From contig NZ_JAPEMV010000002.1 of the NCBI RefSeq assembly GCF_026342355.1, positions 868,001 through 932,000 on the forward strand: 64,000 nucleotides of DNA. Direction: 5' to 3'. The translations under genes and the position numbers were made by a program. The notes beneath the pieces are model-generated. The model saw nothing but the letters and a program-made list of their open reading frames with translations. It had not been told where the DNA came from and did no database searches. The stretch is from Streptomyces sp. NBC_00249. GTDB lineage: Bacteria; Actinomycetota; Actinomycetes; Streptomycetales; Streptomycetaceae. Shown here piece after piece: positions 35,061-44,458 of this stretch; position 1 is the first letter of the stretch, and each line of letters begins with the position of its first letter.

Positions 35061-36500
35061 TCACGCCTCTCCGGCGGCCTTGCGCGTGTGCAGCTGGCGG
35101 GCGACCTCGGCGATCGAACCCGACAGCGAGGGGTACACCGTGAACGCGTTTGCGATCTGCTCGACCGTCAGGTTGTTGTCGACGGCGATCGAGATGGGGT
35201 GGATGAGCTCGCTCGCGCGCGGCGAGACGACCACGCCGCCGACCACGATGCCGGTGCCCGGGCGGCAGAACATCTTCACGAAGCCGTCCCGGATGCCCTG
35301 CATCTTCGCGCGCGGGTTGCGCAGCAGCGGGAGCTTCACCACGCGGGCGTCGATCTTGCCCGAGTCCACGTCGGCCTGGGTGTAGCCGACGGTGGCGATC
35401 TCGGGGTCGGTGAAGACGTTCGAGGAGACCGTCTTGAGGTTCAGCGGGGCCACCGCGTCGCCGAGGAAGTGGTACATCGCGATGCGGCCCTGCATGGCGG
35501 CGACGGAGGCCAGCGCGAAGATGCCGGTGACGTCGCCGGCCGCGTACACGCCGGGCGAGGAGGTCCGGGACACCTTGTCGGTCCAGATGTGGCCGGACTC
35601 CTTGAGCCGGACCCCGGACTCCTCCAGGTTCATGTTCTGGGTGTTGGGGATGGCGCCGACCGCCATCAGGCAGTGCGTGCCGGTGATGACCCGGCCGTCG
35701 GAGAGGGTCACCTCGACGCGGTCGCCGACCCGCTTGGCGGACTCGGCGCGCGAGCGCCCGATGACGTTCATGCCGCGGCGGCGGAAGACGTCCTCCAGGA
35801 CGGCGGCGGCGTCCGGGTCCTCGCCCGGCAGCACGCGGTCGCGGGAGGACACCAGGGTCACGCGGGAGCCGAGCGCCTGGTACGCGCCGGCGAACTCGGC
35901 GCCGGTGACGCCGGAGCCGACCACGATGAGCTCCTCGGGGAGCTCCTCCAGGTCGTAGACCTGGGTCCAGTTCAGGATCCGCTCCCCGTCGGGCATGGCG
36001 TCGGGGATCTCGCGGGGGGTGCCGCCGGTGGCGATGAGCACCGCGTCGGCGGTGAGGATCGTCTCCGTGCCGTCGGCGGCGGTGACGATGACGTCCCGGG
36101 TGCCGTCGATGCCCTGGGGCCCGCCGAGCTTGCCGCGGCCGCGCAGGACGCGGGCGCCGGCCCGGGTCACGGAGGCGGTGATGTCGTGGGACTGGGCGAG
36201 CGCGAGGCGCTTGACGCGCCGGTTCACCTTGCCGAGGTCCACGCCGACGACGCGCGCGGCCTGCTCCAGGGGCGGGGTGTCGTCGGCGACGACGATGCCG
36301 AGTTCCTCGTACGACGAGTCGAAGGTCGTCATGACCTCGGCCGTCGCGATGAGGGTCTTGGAGGGGACGCAGTCGGTGAGCACCGACGCACCGCCCAGAC
36401 CGTCGCAGTCGACGACGGTCACCTCCGCGCCGAGCTGGGCCCCCACCAGGGCTGCCTCATACCCGCCGGGTCCGCCGCCGATGATCACGATCCGGGTCAC
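35061..36500 (-). CDS. lpdA: NAD(P)H-quinone dehydrogenase, LpdA-type flavoprotein
   Basis: This 479-residue member of the pyridine nucleotide-disulphide oxidoreductase family has FAD motif GGGPGG (8-13), a NAD motif in VVGSGVTGAEFAG and the FAD-binding YAAGDVTG. The redox-disulphide region reads LGGASVLTDCVPSK, so the first cysteine is replaced (serine at about 39) and only C44 remains. It therefore cannot act as a dihydrolipoamide dehydrogenase. It resembles mycobacterial LpdA (Rv3303c), an NAD(P)H:quinone reductase. Confidence 0.85.
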   Translation of the reverse strand: MTRIVIIGGGPGGYEAALVGAQLGAEVTVVDCDGLGGASVLTDCVPSKTLIATAEVMTTFDSSYEELGIVVADDTPPLEQAARVVGVDLGKVNRRVKRLALAQSHDITASVTRAGARVLRGRGKLGGPQGIDGTRDVIVTAADGTETILTADAVLIATGGTPREIPDAMPDGERILNWTQVYDLEELPEELIVVGSGVTGAEFAGAYQALGSRVTLVSSRDRVLPGEDPDAAAVLEDVFRRRGMNVIGRSRAESAKRVGDRVEVTLSDGRVITGTHCLMAVGAIPNTQNMNLEESGVRLKESGHIWTDKVSRTSSPGVYAAGDVTGIFALASVAAMQGRIAMYHFLGDAVAPLNLKTVSSNVFTDPEIATVGYTQADVDSGKIDARVVKLPLLRNPRAKMQGIRDGFVKMFCRPGTGIVVGGVVVSPRASELIHPISIAVDNNLTVEQIANAFTVYPSLSGSIAEVARQLHTRKAAGEA

Positions 36501-36684
36501 GAAAAGTCCGCCTCACGTCTACCCGGCCGGCTGCCGCCCCGGCCGGTGTTCCGGGGGGTCTCCCCGGGGGATGCATTCCGTGCTCCATTGTCCCGCACGC
36601 TTCAAGGTGCTTCGCGCCCGGTCCCGCCATCCGTGCGCCGTCCGGGCACACGGGCCGGGGCGCCCCTCCCGTACTCTCGACCTC

Positions 36685-37122
36685 ATGTCGCTCTACGCCG
36701 CGTACGCCGGCAACCTCGACCCGCGGCTGATGACGCGCCGCGCTCCCCATTCGCCGCTGCGCGGAACGGGCTGGATCAACGACTGGCGGCTGACCTTCGG
36801 CGGCGAGCAGATGGGCTGGGAGGGAGCGCTCGCCACCGTCGTGGAGGCTCCCCGCCACCAGGTCTTCGTCGCCCTCTACGACATCGCACCGCTGGACGAG
36901 GACTCCATGGACCGGTGGGAGGGTGTCGGGCTGGACATCTACCGCCGGATGCGGATCCGCGTCCACACCCTGGACGGCGAGGAGGCGGCCTGGGTGTACG
37001 TGCTGAACGGCTACGAGGGCGGCCTGCCCTCGGCGCGCTACCTCGGCGAGATCGCCGACGCGGCCGAATCGGCCGGTGCCCCGCACGACTACGTGATGGA
37101 ACTCCGCAAGCGGCCCTGCTGA
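36685..37122 (+). CDS. Gamma-glutamylcyclotransferase-like protein
   Basis: This 145-residue protein begins with the GGCT fold motif YAAYAGNLD and has an acidic catalytic candidate in the middle (VALYDIAPLDEDSMDRWEG). It probably releases 5-oxoproline from gamma-glutamyl compounds or acts on a related amide. TACTCT at 36672-36677 lies seven bases before the ATG, implying a leaderless mRNA. It is divergent from lpdA. Confidence 0.8.
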   Translation: MSLYAAYAGNLDPRLMTRRAPHSPLRGTGWINDWRLTFGGEQMGWEGALATVVEAPRHQVFVALYDIAPLDEDSMDRWEGVGLDIYRRMRIRVHTLDGEEAAWVYVLNGYEGGLPSARYLGEIADAAESAGAPHDYVMELRKRPC

Positions 37123-37204
37123 GCGGCCGGGGCACGTAACGCCCGTCGGGGACCATTCGGCGGAAACGACAAGGCAACGATCCGAACACCGTGAGCTGCG
37201 CCAT

Positions 37205-37216
37205 CTACGCGCGTAG
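37205..37216. promoter_or_regulatory. Nucleoside operator 1 (CTACGCGCGTAG) at deoD
   Basis: A perfect 12-bp palindrome upstream of the purine nucleoside phosphorylase. It overlaps the expected -35 position of a promoter whose -10 is TACGCT (37229-37234) and which should start at the GTG itself. The central CG is typical of LacI-family operators. Identical copies occur at 48223 and 52375. Confidence 0.75.
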
Positions 37217-37241
37217 GCCGAGAGCGGTTACGCTCGTCCGC

Positions 37242-38048
37242 GTGAACGCATCTGTTACCGACCCCTTCGCCGCCGCCGACGCCGCCGCCGCCCGCCTCCG
37301 CGAGCTCACCGGCGTCGAATCCCACGATGTCGCCCTCGTCATGGGCTCCGGCTGGGCCCCCGCCGCAGAGGCGCTCGGCGCGCCCGAGGCCGAGTTCCCG
37401 GTCACCGAACTGCCCGGCTTCCCGCCCCCGGCCGTCGAGGGCCACGGCGGCAAGATCCGCTCGTACAAGATCGGCGACAAGCGCGCGCTGCTCTTCCTCG
37501 GCCGGACCCACTACTACGAGGGCCGCGGCGTCGCCGCCGTCGCCCACGGTGTCCGCACCGCCGTCGCCGCCGGCTGCAAGACCGTCGTGCTGACCAACGG
37601 CTGCGGCGGTCTGCGCGAGGGCATGAAGCCCGGCCAGCCCGTCCTGATCAGCGACCACCTCAACCTGACGGCCACCTCGCCGATCGTCGGCGCGAACTTC
37701 GTGGACCTGACGAACCTGTACTCGCCGCGCCTGCGCGCGATGTGCAAGGAGATCGACGCGTCCCTCGAAGAGGGCGTCTACGTGCAGTTCCCCGGCCCGC
37801 ACTACGAGACCCCGGCCGAGATCAACATGATCCGCGTCATGGGCGCCGACCTGGTCGGCATGTCCACCGTGCTGGAGGCCATCGCCGCCCGTGAGGCCGG
37901 CGCCGAGGTGCTCGGCATCTCGCTGGTCACCAACCTGGCCGCGGGCCTGTCCGGCGAGCCGCTGAACCACGAAGAGGTCCTCCAGGCCGGCCGCGACTCG
38001 GCCGCCCGCATGGGCACGCTGCTGACGCAGGTCCTCGCCCGCATCTGA
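37242..38048 (+). CDS. Purine nucleoside phosphorylase
   Basis: This 268-residue trimeric-type (class II) PNP has phosphate-binding [16 protein letters not shown], the purine-site [14 protein letters not shown] and ISDHLN, and [10 protein letters not shown]. It phosphorolyses inosine, guanosine and deoxy forms to the base and (deoxy)ribose-1-phosphate. The GTG at 37242 is probably the first base of the mRNA. It is followed after 28 bases by a phosphomutase gene that would convert the sugar-1-phosphate. Confidence 0.92.
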   Translation: MNASVTDPFAAADAAAARLRELTGVESHDVALVMGSGWAPAAEALGAPEAEFPVTELPGFPPPAVEGHGGKIRSYKIGDKRALLFLGRTHYYEGRGVAAVAHGVRTAVAAGCKTVVLTNGCGGLREGMKPGQPVLISDHLNLTATSPIVGANFVDLTNLYSPRLRAMCKEIDASLEEGVYVQFPGPHYETPAEINMIRVMGADLVGMSTVLEAIAAREAGAEVLGISLVTNLAAGLSGEPLNHEEVLQAGRDSAARMGTLLTQVLARI

Positions 38049-38076
38049 TCGACGTACGAGAGGTAAGGCGGAAGCA

Positions 38077-39738
38077 GTGCAGGAACAGGCACAGGACGAC
38101 CTGATCACCCGGGCGCAGGCCTGGCTGGCCGAGGACCCGGACCCGGAGACGGCCGCGGAACTGGCCGCGCTCGTCGAGGCGGGCGACACCGCGGAGCTCG
38201 CGGACCGCTTCTCCGGCACGCTCCAGTTCGGCACCGCCGGGCTGCGCGGCGAGCTGGGCGCGGGCCCGATGCGGATGAACCGCGCGGTGGTCATCCGGGC
38301 CGCGGCGGGCCTCGCGGCCTACCTGAAGGCCCAGGGGCACGACGGCGGCCTGGTCGTCGTCGGCTACGACGCGCGCTACAAGTCGGCGGACTTCGCCCGC
38401 GACACCGCCGCCGTGATGACGGGCGCCGGGCTGCGCGCGGCCGTCCTGCCCCGGCCACTGCCGACGCCGGTCCTCGCGTACGCGATAAGGCACCTGGGCG
38501 CCGTCGCCGGCGTCGAGGTGACCGCGAGCCACAACCCTCCCCGGGACAACGGCTACAAGGTCTACCTCGGCGACGGCTCGCAGATCGTCTCCCCGGCGGA
38601 CGCACAGATCGCGGCGGAGATCGAGCGGATCGACACCCTCGCCTCCGTCCCGCGGCCCGCGCAGGGCTGGCAGGACCTCGGTGACGAGGTCCTGGAGGCG
38701 TACCTGGCGCGTACGGACGCGGTCCTGACCCCCGGCTCCCCCCGGGGCGTGCGGACCGTCTACACGGCCATGCACGGCGTCGGCAAGGATGTCGTCATGG
38801 CGGCCTTCGCCCGGCACGGCTTCCCCACCCCGGAGCTCGTCGCCGAGCAGGCGGAGCCGGACCCGGCCTTCCCGACGGTCGCCTTCCCCAACCCGGAGGA
38901 GCCGGGCGCGATGGACCTGTCCTTCGCGAAGGCCGCCGAGGTGAACCCGGACATCGTGATCGCGAACGACCCGGACGCCGACCGCTGCGCGGTGGCCGTC
39001 CCGGACGCGTCCTCGCAGTCGGGCTGGCGGATGCTGCGCGGCGACGAGGTCGGCGCGCTGCTGGCCGCCCACCTGGTGCACAAGGGCGCCCGCGGCACCT
39101 TCGCGGAGTCGATCGTCTCGTCCTCCCTCCTGGGCCGGATCGCGGAGGCCGCGGGCCTGCCCTACGAGGAGACCCTCACCGGCTTCAAGTGGATCTCCCG
39201 GGTCGAGGGCCTGCGCTACGGCTACGAGGAGGCGCTCGGCTACTGCGTGGACCCCGAGGGCGTCCGCGACAAGGACGGCGTCACGGCCGCCCTGCTGGTG
39301 GCGGAGCTGGCCTCGGTGCTCAAGGAGCAGGGCCGCACCCTGACCGACCTGCTGGACGACCTGGCGATGGCCCACGGCCTGCACGCCACCGACCAGCTGT
39401 CGGTCCGCGTCTCGGACCTGTCGGTGATCGCCTCGGCGATGGCCGCGCTGCGCGCCGAGCCCCCGGTGTCCCTCGCGGGCCTGCGGGTCGTCTCGGCGGA
39501 GGACCTGAACCAGGGCACGGAGACCCTCCCGCCCACGGACGGCCTGCGCTACTACCTGGACGGCGACTACAAGGCCCGGGTGATCGTCCGCCCGTCGGGC
39601 ACGGAGCCGAAGCTGAAGTGCTACCTGGAGGTCGTGGTCCCGGTGGCCGAGGCCTCCGACCTCGCGGCGGCCCGCACCCGCGGCCAGGAGATCCTGGACG
39701 CGATCAAGAAGGACCTCTCGGCGGCGGCCGGCATTTAG
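38077..39738 (+). CDS. Alpha-D-phosphohexomutase family mutase (phosphopentomutase/phosphoglucomutase type)
   Basis: This 553-residue protein has catalytic phosphoserine S151 in TASHNPPRDNGYK, metal-binding DPDADR and a C-terminal phosphate-binding RPSGTEPK. Homologues are labelled phosphomannomutase. Its operon position after PNP and its PGM2-like length suggest phosphopentomutase activity, turning ribose-1-phosphate into ribose-5-phosphate. That is an inference from context; no deoB gene is in the window. Confidence 0.85.
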   Translation: MQEQAQDDLITRAQAWLAEDPDPETAAELAALVEAGDTAELADRFSGTLQFGTAGLRGELGAGPMRMNRAVVIRAAAGLAAYLKAQGHDGGLVVVGYDARYKSADFARDTAAVMTGAGLRAAVLPRPLPTPVLAYAIRHLGAVAGVEVTASHNPPRDNGYKVYLGDGSQIVSPADAQIAAEIERIDTLASVPRPAQGWQDLGDEVLEAYLARTDAVLTPGSPRGVRTVYTAMHGVGKDVVMAAFARHGFPTPELVAEQAEPDPAFPTVAFPNPEEPGAMDLSFAKAAEVNPDIVIANDPDADRCAVAVPDASSQSGWRMLRGDEVGALLAAHLVHKGARGTFAESIVSSSLLGRIAEAAGLPYEETLTGFKWISRVEGLRYGYEEALGYCVDPEGVRDKDGVTAALLVAELASVLKEQGRTLTDLLDDLAMAHGLHATDQLSVRVSDLSVIASAMAALRAEPPVSLAGLRVVSAEDLNQGTETLPPTDGLRYYLDGDYKARVIVRPSGTEPKLKCYLEVVVPVAEASDLAAARTRGQEILDAIKKDLSAAAGI

Positions 39739-39751
39739 GCCCCGCCCCGCC

Positions 39752-39787
39752 CGAAGGCCCCCCGAGCTCCGGCTCGGGGGGCCTTCG
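39752..39787. terminator. Terminator between the mutase and the afsQ locus
   Basis: Perfect 16-bp stem (39752-39767 with 39772-39787), 4-base loop, between convergent genes. Confidence 0.87.
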
Positions 39788-39833
39788 GCATGCCGGGGCC
39801 GCCTGGCCCGCCGGGCCGCGGACCCCTCGGGGG

Positions 39834-40484
39834 TCAGGACCGCGACGGGCTCGGTGACGGCGAAGGCGACGGGCGGACCAGTTCGCCCAGGGTCGGGGCC
39901 GACTCCGGGCGCGAGCGGACCGCGTCCGTGCACTCCCAGGTGCGCGGCGGGTCGGCGTCCGGCCCGCCCAGCACCACGGGCCCCGGACCGGCCGAGACCG
40001 CGTCGCTCGCCGACAGGGTGCACACGATCTGCGCCAGCGCCACCGGCGGCAGGTCCTCCGGCCTGCGGCTGAGCCGCACCGTCCCCGCCGGGTCGCCCGT
40101 CCGCGGCGGGGACACCGTCAGCTCGCCCTGGACCCCGGTCGTGAAGCCGGCGTCCCGCTCCTCCTGCGACGGCGTCCGCTCCAGCTGCTCCACCAGCGCC
40201 TGCGCCACCAGGACCAGCGGGTCCCGCGCCGGGCGCTTCTCGGGCACCGGGACGAGCCGCTCCACGCCGACCAGCTGCGATCCGCACACCAGTTCAATCG
40301 TGGCCCGGAAGCCCTGTACCCCGCTCTGCCCGGCCGGCGGCTGCTCCGGGGTGTCGCAGGACACCCGCGACGGGGCCGGGCCCACGTCCACCGGTACCGT
40401 CGTCGCCCGGATCCCGCACCCGGTGCCCGTGAGGGCGACCAGGCCCGCCACGGCCGCCAGCGCCGCCCTACGCGTCCACGTCAC
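39834..40484 (-). CDS. Lipoprotein of the afsQ locus
   Basis: This 216-residue exported lipoprotein has lipobox LTGTGC (cysteine about 23), a GerMN-like domain in the middle and a C-terminal tail of repeated Pro-Ser. The GTG start lies inside the end of the sensor-kinase gene (17-base overlap), so it is translated with AfsQ2. It may tune the sensor at the membrane, as extracytoplasmic lipoproteins often do in streptomycete two-component loci. Its ligand is unknown. Confidence 0.78.
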   Translation of the reverse strand: MTWTRRAALAAVAGLVALTGTGCGIRATTVPVDVGPAPSRVSCDTPEQPPAGQSGVQGFRATIELVCGSQLVGVERLVPVPEKRPARDPLVLVAQALVEQLERTPSQEERDAGFTTGVQGELTVSPPRTGDPAGTVRLSRRPEDLPPVALAQIVCTLSASDAVSAGPGPVVLGGPDADPPRTWECTDAVRSRPESAPTLGELVRPSPSPSPSPSRS

Positions 40485-41955
40485 CCTCGATCACCTTCCC
40501 CACGTCCACCGGCAGCCGCAGCGTGAACACGGCCCCGCCCTCGGGACCGTTCGCGGCCGTGATGTCACCGCCGTGGATGTGCGCGTTCTCCATCGCGATC
40601 GACAGGCCCAGCCCGCTGCCGTCCGACTTCGGCCGGGAGGCGCTCGCCTTGTAGAAGCGGTCGAAGACGTGCGGCAGCACCTCTTCGGGGATGCCCGGAC
40701 CGTTGTCCCTGACCGCGATCACCAGCCACTCCCCCTCCACGCCCACCGACACCCGCACCGGCGAACCGCCGTGCTTGAGCGCGTTGCCGATCAGGTTGGC
40801 CAGGATCACGTCCAGCCGGCGCGGGTCCAGGCGCGCCACGATCCCGCGCCCGGCGTCGAGTTCGACGGCGTCCAGCCACGCCCGCGCGTCGATGCAGGCC
40901 GTGACCTGGTCGGCGACGTTCACGTCGTCCAGCACCAGCCGGGCCGTCCCCGCGTCGAAGCGGGTGACCTCCATCAGGTTCTCCACCAGGTCGTTCAGCC
41001 GCCGGGTCTCGCTCACCACCAGCCCCACGGCCGGCGCGATCATCGGATCGAGGTCGTCGACCTCCTCCTCCAGCACCTCGGCGACCGCCGTCAGCGCCGT
41101 CAGCGGGGTGCGCAGCTCGTGCGACATGTCGGCGACGAACCGCCGGCTCGCCTCCTCGCGCGCGCTCATGTCGGCGACCTTCTTCTCCAGCGCCTCCGCC
41201 GTCTTGTTGAAGGTGTGCGCCAGGTCGGCGAGTTCGTCCGTCCCCGACACCTCCAGCCGGTGGTCCAGCTCCCCCTCGCCGAGCCTGCGCGCCGCGTCAC
41301 CGAGCCGCTGCACCGGCTTGAGGACGGTCCGCGCCGCCCCCTGCGCGAGCAGCGCCGAGCCGAGCAGCGCGAGGCCCGTGGCGATGGTCAGCGACCAGCC
41401 CAGCGCGTTGAGGTCGTCCCGCTCCGTGGCGAGGGACTTGTACATGTAGCCCGTCGGCCCGCCGCCCACGATCCGCGTGCCGCCGACCAGGTACGGGTTG
41501 CCGTTCGGCTTCGTCCGCTGCCAGTACATGTGGTACTCGGCGTCGTTGGCGGCCGTCGTCTTCTGCCGGTCGTTCACCGCGTGCTGCAGGGACCTCGGTA
41601 CGTCGTCCAGCCCGAAGGAGTCCGCCCCCGCCGCGCCGAACACCTTGCGGCCGTCCTTGCGTTCGTGGACGAGCAGCACGCTGTAGCCGGGGCTGCTGCC
41701 CGCCATCAGCTCGGCGGTGCGCTGCATCTCCTCCGGCGTCGGGTCACCGGGCAGCGCCGCGGCCCGGTTCTGCATCTCCTGGCGGAAGTCGCCGAGGGCC
41801 GCGTCCTGGGTCCGGGTCAGCACCGCCTCCCGGTTGAGCCAGTACGCGATCCCGGACGCGGAGACCGCGGCCGTCAGCGCGACCAGCGCGAACACCACCA
41901 GCAGCCGCAGCCGCAGGCTGGTCCAGCGCCGGCCCGCGAACAGGGCTCTGATCAC
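40468..41955 (-). CDS. afsQ2: Sensor histidine kinase AfsQ2
   Basis: This 495-residue membrane kinase has a first span at about 18-40, an extracytoplasmic sensor domain, a second span at about 187-207, HAMP, a phospho-acceptor H279 in MSHELRTPLT, and an ATPase domain (NLIGNALKHGG, DNGPGIP, GSGLGLS). It phosphorylates AfsQ1 in response to nitrogen-related (glutamate) conditions and influences antibiotic production. The GTG start overlaps the afsQ1 stop by four bases. Confidence 0.9.
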   Translation of the reverse strand: MIRALFAGRRWTSLRLRLLVVFALVALTAAVSASGIAYWLNREAVLTRTQDAALGDFRQEMQNRAAALPGDPTPEEMQRTAELMAGSSPGYSVLLVHERKDGRKVFGAAGADSFGLDDVPRSLQHAVNDRQKTTAANDAEYHMYWQRTKPNGNPYLVGGTRIVGGGPTGYMYKSLATERDDLNALGWSLTIATGLALLGSALLAQGAARTVLKPVQRLGDAARRLGEGELDHRLEVSGTDELADLAHTFNKTAEALEKKVADMSAREEASRRFVADMSHELRTPLTALTAVAEVLEEEVDDLDPMIAPAVGLVVSETRRLNDLVENLMEVTRFDAGTARLVLDDVNVADQVTACIDARAWLDAVELDAGRGIVARLDPRRLDVILANLIGNALKHGGSPVRVSVGVEGEWLVIAVRDNGPGIPEEVLPHVFDRFYKASASRPKSDGSGLGLSIAMENAHIHGGDITAANGPEGGAVFTLRLPVDVGKVIEGDVDA

Positions 41956-42629
41956 TGCGGGGAGTCCAGCCGGTAGCCGACGCCCCGGACGGTACGGATC
42001 AGCGTCGGCGAGGACGGCACTTCCTCGACCTTCGCGCGCAGCCGCTGCACGCAGGCGTCGACGAGCCGCGAGTCACCGAGGTAGTCGTGCTCCCACACCA
42101 GCCGCAGCAGCTGCTGGCGCGACAGCGCCTGCCCGGGCCGGCGGCTGAGCTCCAGCAGCAGCCGCAGCTCGGTCGGGGTGAGCTGGAGGTCCTCCCCGTT
42201 CTTCGTCACCGTCATCGCGGCCCGGTCGATGACCAGGGAACCGAAGACGGCGGAGTCGCTCGCCTCCCGCTCGCCGCGGCGCAGCACGGCCCGGATCCGG
42301 GCGTCGAGCACCCGGCCCTGGACGGGCTTGACCACGTAGTCGTCCGCGCCGGACTCCAGGCCCACGACGACATCGATGTCGTCGCTGCGCGCGGTCAGCA
42401 GGATGATCGGCAGCTGGTCGGTGCGGCGGATCCGCCGGCACACCTCGAAACCGTCGATCCCGGGCAGCATCACATCCAGCACGATCAGGTCCGGCCGCTG
42501 CTCGCGCAGCAGTTTCAGGCCGTCCTCACCCGTCGCCGCGGTGGCCACACGGTGGCCCTGGCGTGACAGGGAAAGTTCGAGGGCCGTGCGGATGGCGTCG
42601 TCGTCCTCGATCAGCAACAGGAAAGGCAC
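41952..42629 (-). CDS. afsQ1: Response regulator AfsQ1 (OmpR/PhoB type)
   Basis: This 225-residue regulator has receiver phospho-acceptor D52 (LIVLDVMLPG) and a winged-helix DNA-binding domain ending IRTVRGVGYRLD. The sequence is almost that of S. coelicolor AfsQ1 as I remember it. It starts at GTG 42629. The divergent gene is sigQ, and a perfect AfsQ1 recognition site lies between them. Confidence 0.93.
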   Translation of the reverse strand: MPFLLLIEDDDAIRTALELSLSRQGHRVATAATGEDGLKLLREQRPDLIVLDVMLPGIDGFEVCRRIRRTDQLPIILLTARSDDIDVVVGLESGADDYVVKPVQGRVLDARIRAVLRRGEREASDSAVFGSLVIDRAAMTVTKNGEDLQLTPTELRLLLELSRRPGQALSRQQLLRLVWEHDYLGDSRLVDACVQRLRAKVEEVPSSPTLIRTVRGVGYRLDSPQ

Positions 42630-42699
42630 GGGCTCATTCTGTCCCATCGGCCGTCGGGACTTCGACCGTCGGGCGCCACCGATCCGGCCGGGCGTGGCT

Positions 42700-42739
42700 G
42701 TGACAGGCCTGTGACAGTCGAAGGACACCCCGGTTATGT
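42700..42739 (+). promoter_or_regulatory. AfsQ1 box and sigQ promoter
   Basis: GTGAC-N6-GTGAC at 42700-42715 fits the published AfsQ1 consensus GTnAC-n6-GTnAC. Its second half overlaps a -35 element GTGACA (42711-42716), followed after 17 bases by TTATGT (42734-42739). Activator binding over the -35 region is the expected arrangement for an OmpR-type activator of sigQ. Confidence 0.75.
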
Positions 42740-42804
42740 CCGGCGGGCAGTCTTTTGTCATCGAACCAACGGACCGAAGCAGACTCCACGACGGGGGGCG
42801 CGAG

Positions 42805-43506
42805 ATGAACACGCTGCACAGCACCACCACCAGCGCGATTGTCACGCGGCTGCACGATGTGAACCGCCGGGCGGGTGTCCGTACGGTGCCGGTCGCCCGT
42901 CCGCGACCGGCGCACGTCACAGCCATTGACGCGAACCAGTACCAGGCGGTTCCCAGCGCCGCGCCGAGCACCCCGTCCTCCACCTCGGAGGCGGAGTTCA
43001 CGGCGTACGTCCAGGAACGGCGCGCCGCGCTCTACGCGACGGCCTTCCACCTCACCGGCGACCGCCACGAGGCCGAGGACCTGCTCCAGAGCGCGCTGTT
43101 CTCCACGTACCGCGCCTGGGACCGGATCAGCGACAAGGCCGCCGTCGGCGGGTACCTGCGGCGCACGATGACGAACCTGCACATCAGCGCGTGGCGCCGG
43201 CGCAAGCTGAACGAGTACCCGACCGAGGAACTGCCGGAGACGGCCTCCGACACGGACGCGATGCGCGGTACGGAACTGCGCGCGGTCCTGTGGCAGGCGC
43301 TGGCCCGCATCCCGGAGCCGCAGCGCACCATGCTGGTGCTGCGCTACTACGAGGGCCGCACCGACCCGGAGATCGCCGAGATCCTGGGCATCAGCGTCGG
43401 CACCGTGAAGTCGAGCATCTGGCGGTCGCTGCGGCGGCTGCGGGACGACGAGGTGCTGAGCTTCGGCCGCGACGAGACGGAGTCCTTCGGGGAGCTCGTC
43501 GCCTGA
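42805..43506 (+). CDS. sigQ: ECF sigma factor SigQ (SigE family)
   Basis: This 233-residue sigma factor has region 2 (RRAALYATAFHLTGDRHEAEDLLQSALFSTYRAW core) and region 4 (MLVLRYYEGRTDPEIAEILG... GTVKSSIWRSLRRLR). The roughly 85-residue N-terminal extension is low complexity. In S. coelicolor SigQ antagonises AfsQ1/Q2 effects on antibiotics. The start at MNTLHS is chosen because a G-rich ribosome site precedes it. It is divergent from afsQ1. Confidence 0.9.
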   Translation: MNTLHSTTTSAIVTRLHDVNRRAGVRTVPVARPRPAHVTAIDANQYQAVPSAAPSTPSSTSEAEFTAYVQERRAALYATAFHLTGDRHEAEDLLQSALFSTYRAWDRISDKAAVGGYLRRTMTNLHISAWRRRKLNEYPTEELPETASDTDAMRGTELRAVLWQALARIPEPQRTMLVLRYYEGRTDPEIAEILGISVGTVKSSIWRSLRRLRDDEVLSFGRDETESFGELVA

Positions 43507-43563
43507 CAGACCACCGGCCGGGGGGCCGTCCTACGGGGGTGGGACGGTGGCCGTGGGGGAGGG

Positions 43564-43644
43564 AAGCGCGGGATCGGTCGGCCGGGGGTCCGACTGGTCC
43601 CGCGCTTTCATGTGTGCGCACGCCGTCGGCCGTGGGCCGACGGC
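43564..43644. terminator. Two hairpins between sigQ and the uridine kinase gene
   Basis: A 10-bp stem at 43564-43573/43598-43607 enclosing a smaller one, and a second perfect 10-bp stem with a 3-base loop at 43622-43631/43635-43644. They lie between convergent genes. Confidence 0.65.
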
Positions 43645-43662
43645 TGCGTCAGCCCGTGACCG

Positions 43663-44304
43663 TCAGGGCTGTGCCGCGGCGCTCGCCGAGCGGTGGCGGC
43701 CCGCGGCGGCAGCCGCCAGGCGGCCCAGGGCTTCGTCGCGGCCGCAGGCGTGGGCGCCGAGCGCGGTGTGGCGGGCCACGATGCCGCGTTCGGCGCGCAT
43801 CAGGCGCAGGCCCCTGCGGAGCAGGAACGGGAGGGACTTGCGGCCCTCGCGCAGGTCGCGGGCCAGGCGGCGGCGGAAGGTGGTGGAGGGGCGGCCGCGC
43901 AGGCAGATGGCGTCGGCGAGGAGCCCGAGCTCCTGGCAGCGCGCCGCGATGTCGGCGGCGAAGATCCCCTCCGCGATGAACAGCGGGGTCCGGTCGATGT
44001 CCAGGGTTTCCGTGCCGGTCCGGGAGGAGGTGGCGATGGAGTACTCGGGGACCTCCGTACGGCCCGTCGCGCACAGTTCCGCGATGGCGGCGACGGCGGC
44101 GTCCGCGTCCCAGGAGAGCGGGGAGTCCCAGTCGATGTCGGAGCTGCCCTCGACCAGCGGGAGGGTCGGGTCCGTGCCCTCCTTGTAGAAGTCGTCCAGG
44201 CGCAGTACGGGCAGCCCCGAGCGGGCCGCGAGCCTGGACTTGCCGGAGCCCGAGGGGCCGGTCAGCAGGACTACGCGCGTGGGAAGAGGAGATGAACAGC
44301 TCAC
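43663..44304 (-). CDS. Uridine kinase-like P-loop protein
   Basis: This 213-residue protein has Walker A GPSGSGKS at 16-23, LDDFYKEG (the acceptor-site aspartate) and a uridine-kinase-like DIDWDSPLSWD. It would phosphorylate uridine or cytidine with a nucleoside triphosphate in pyrimidine salvage. The family contains broader nucleoside kinases. It starts with GTG at 44304 and stands alone, divergent from a small secreted protein. Confidence 0.85.
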   Translation of the reverse strand: MSCSSPLPTRVVLLTGPSGSGKSRLAARSGLPVLRLDDFYKEGTDPTLPLVEGSSDIDWDSPLSWDADAAVAAIAELCATGRTEVPEYSIATSSRTGTETLDIDRTPLFIAEGIFAADIAARCQELGLLADAICLRGRPSTTFRRRLARDLREGRKSLPFLLRRGLRLMRAERGIVARHTALGAHACGRDEALGRLAAAAAGRHRSASAAAQP

Positions 44305-44458
44305 GGGTCACCAGTGTGGGGCATGACCGGCGGTATCGACACACTGGAGACGAGGGCTGCGACAACCCTCACACGGCCCCCGCGGCGCCGGTTGGAAACC
44401 GGTGAGCGCACTCCACTACCCTGTGTGGCCACGCGACTACGACCACAGGCGGGAACCC

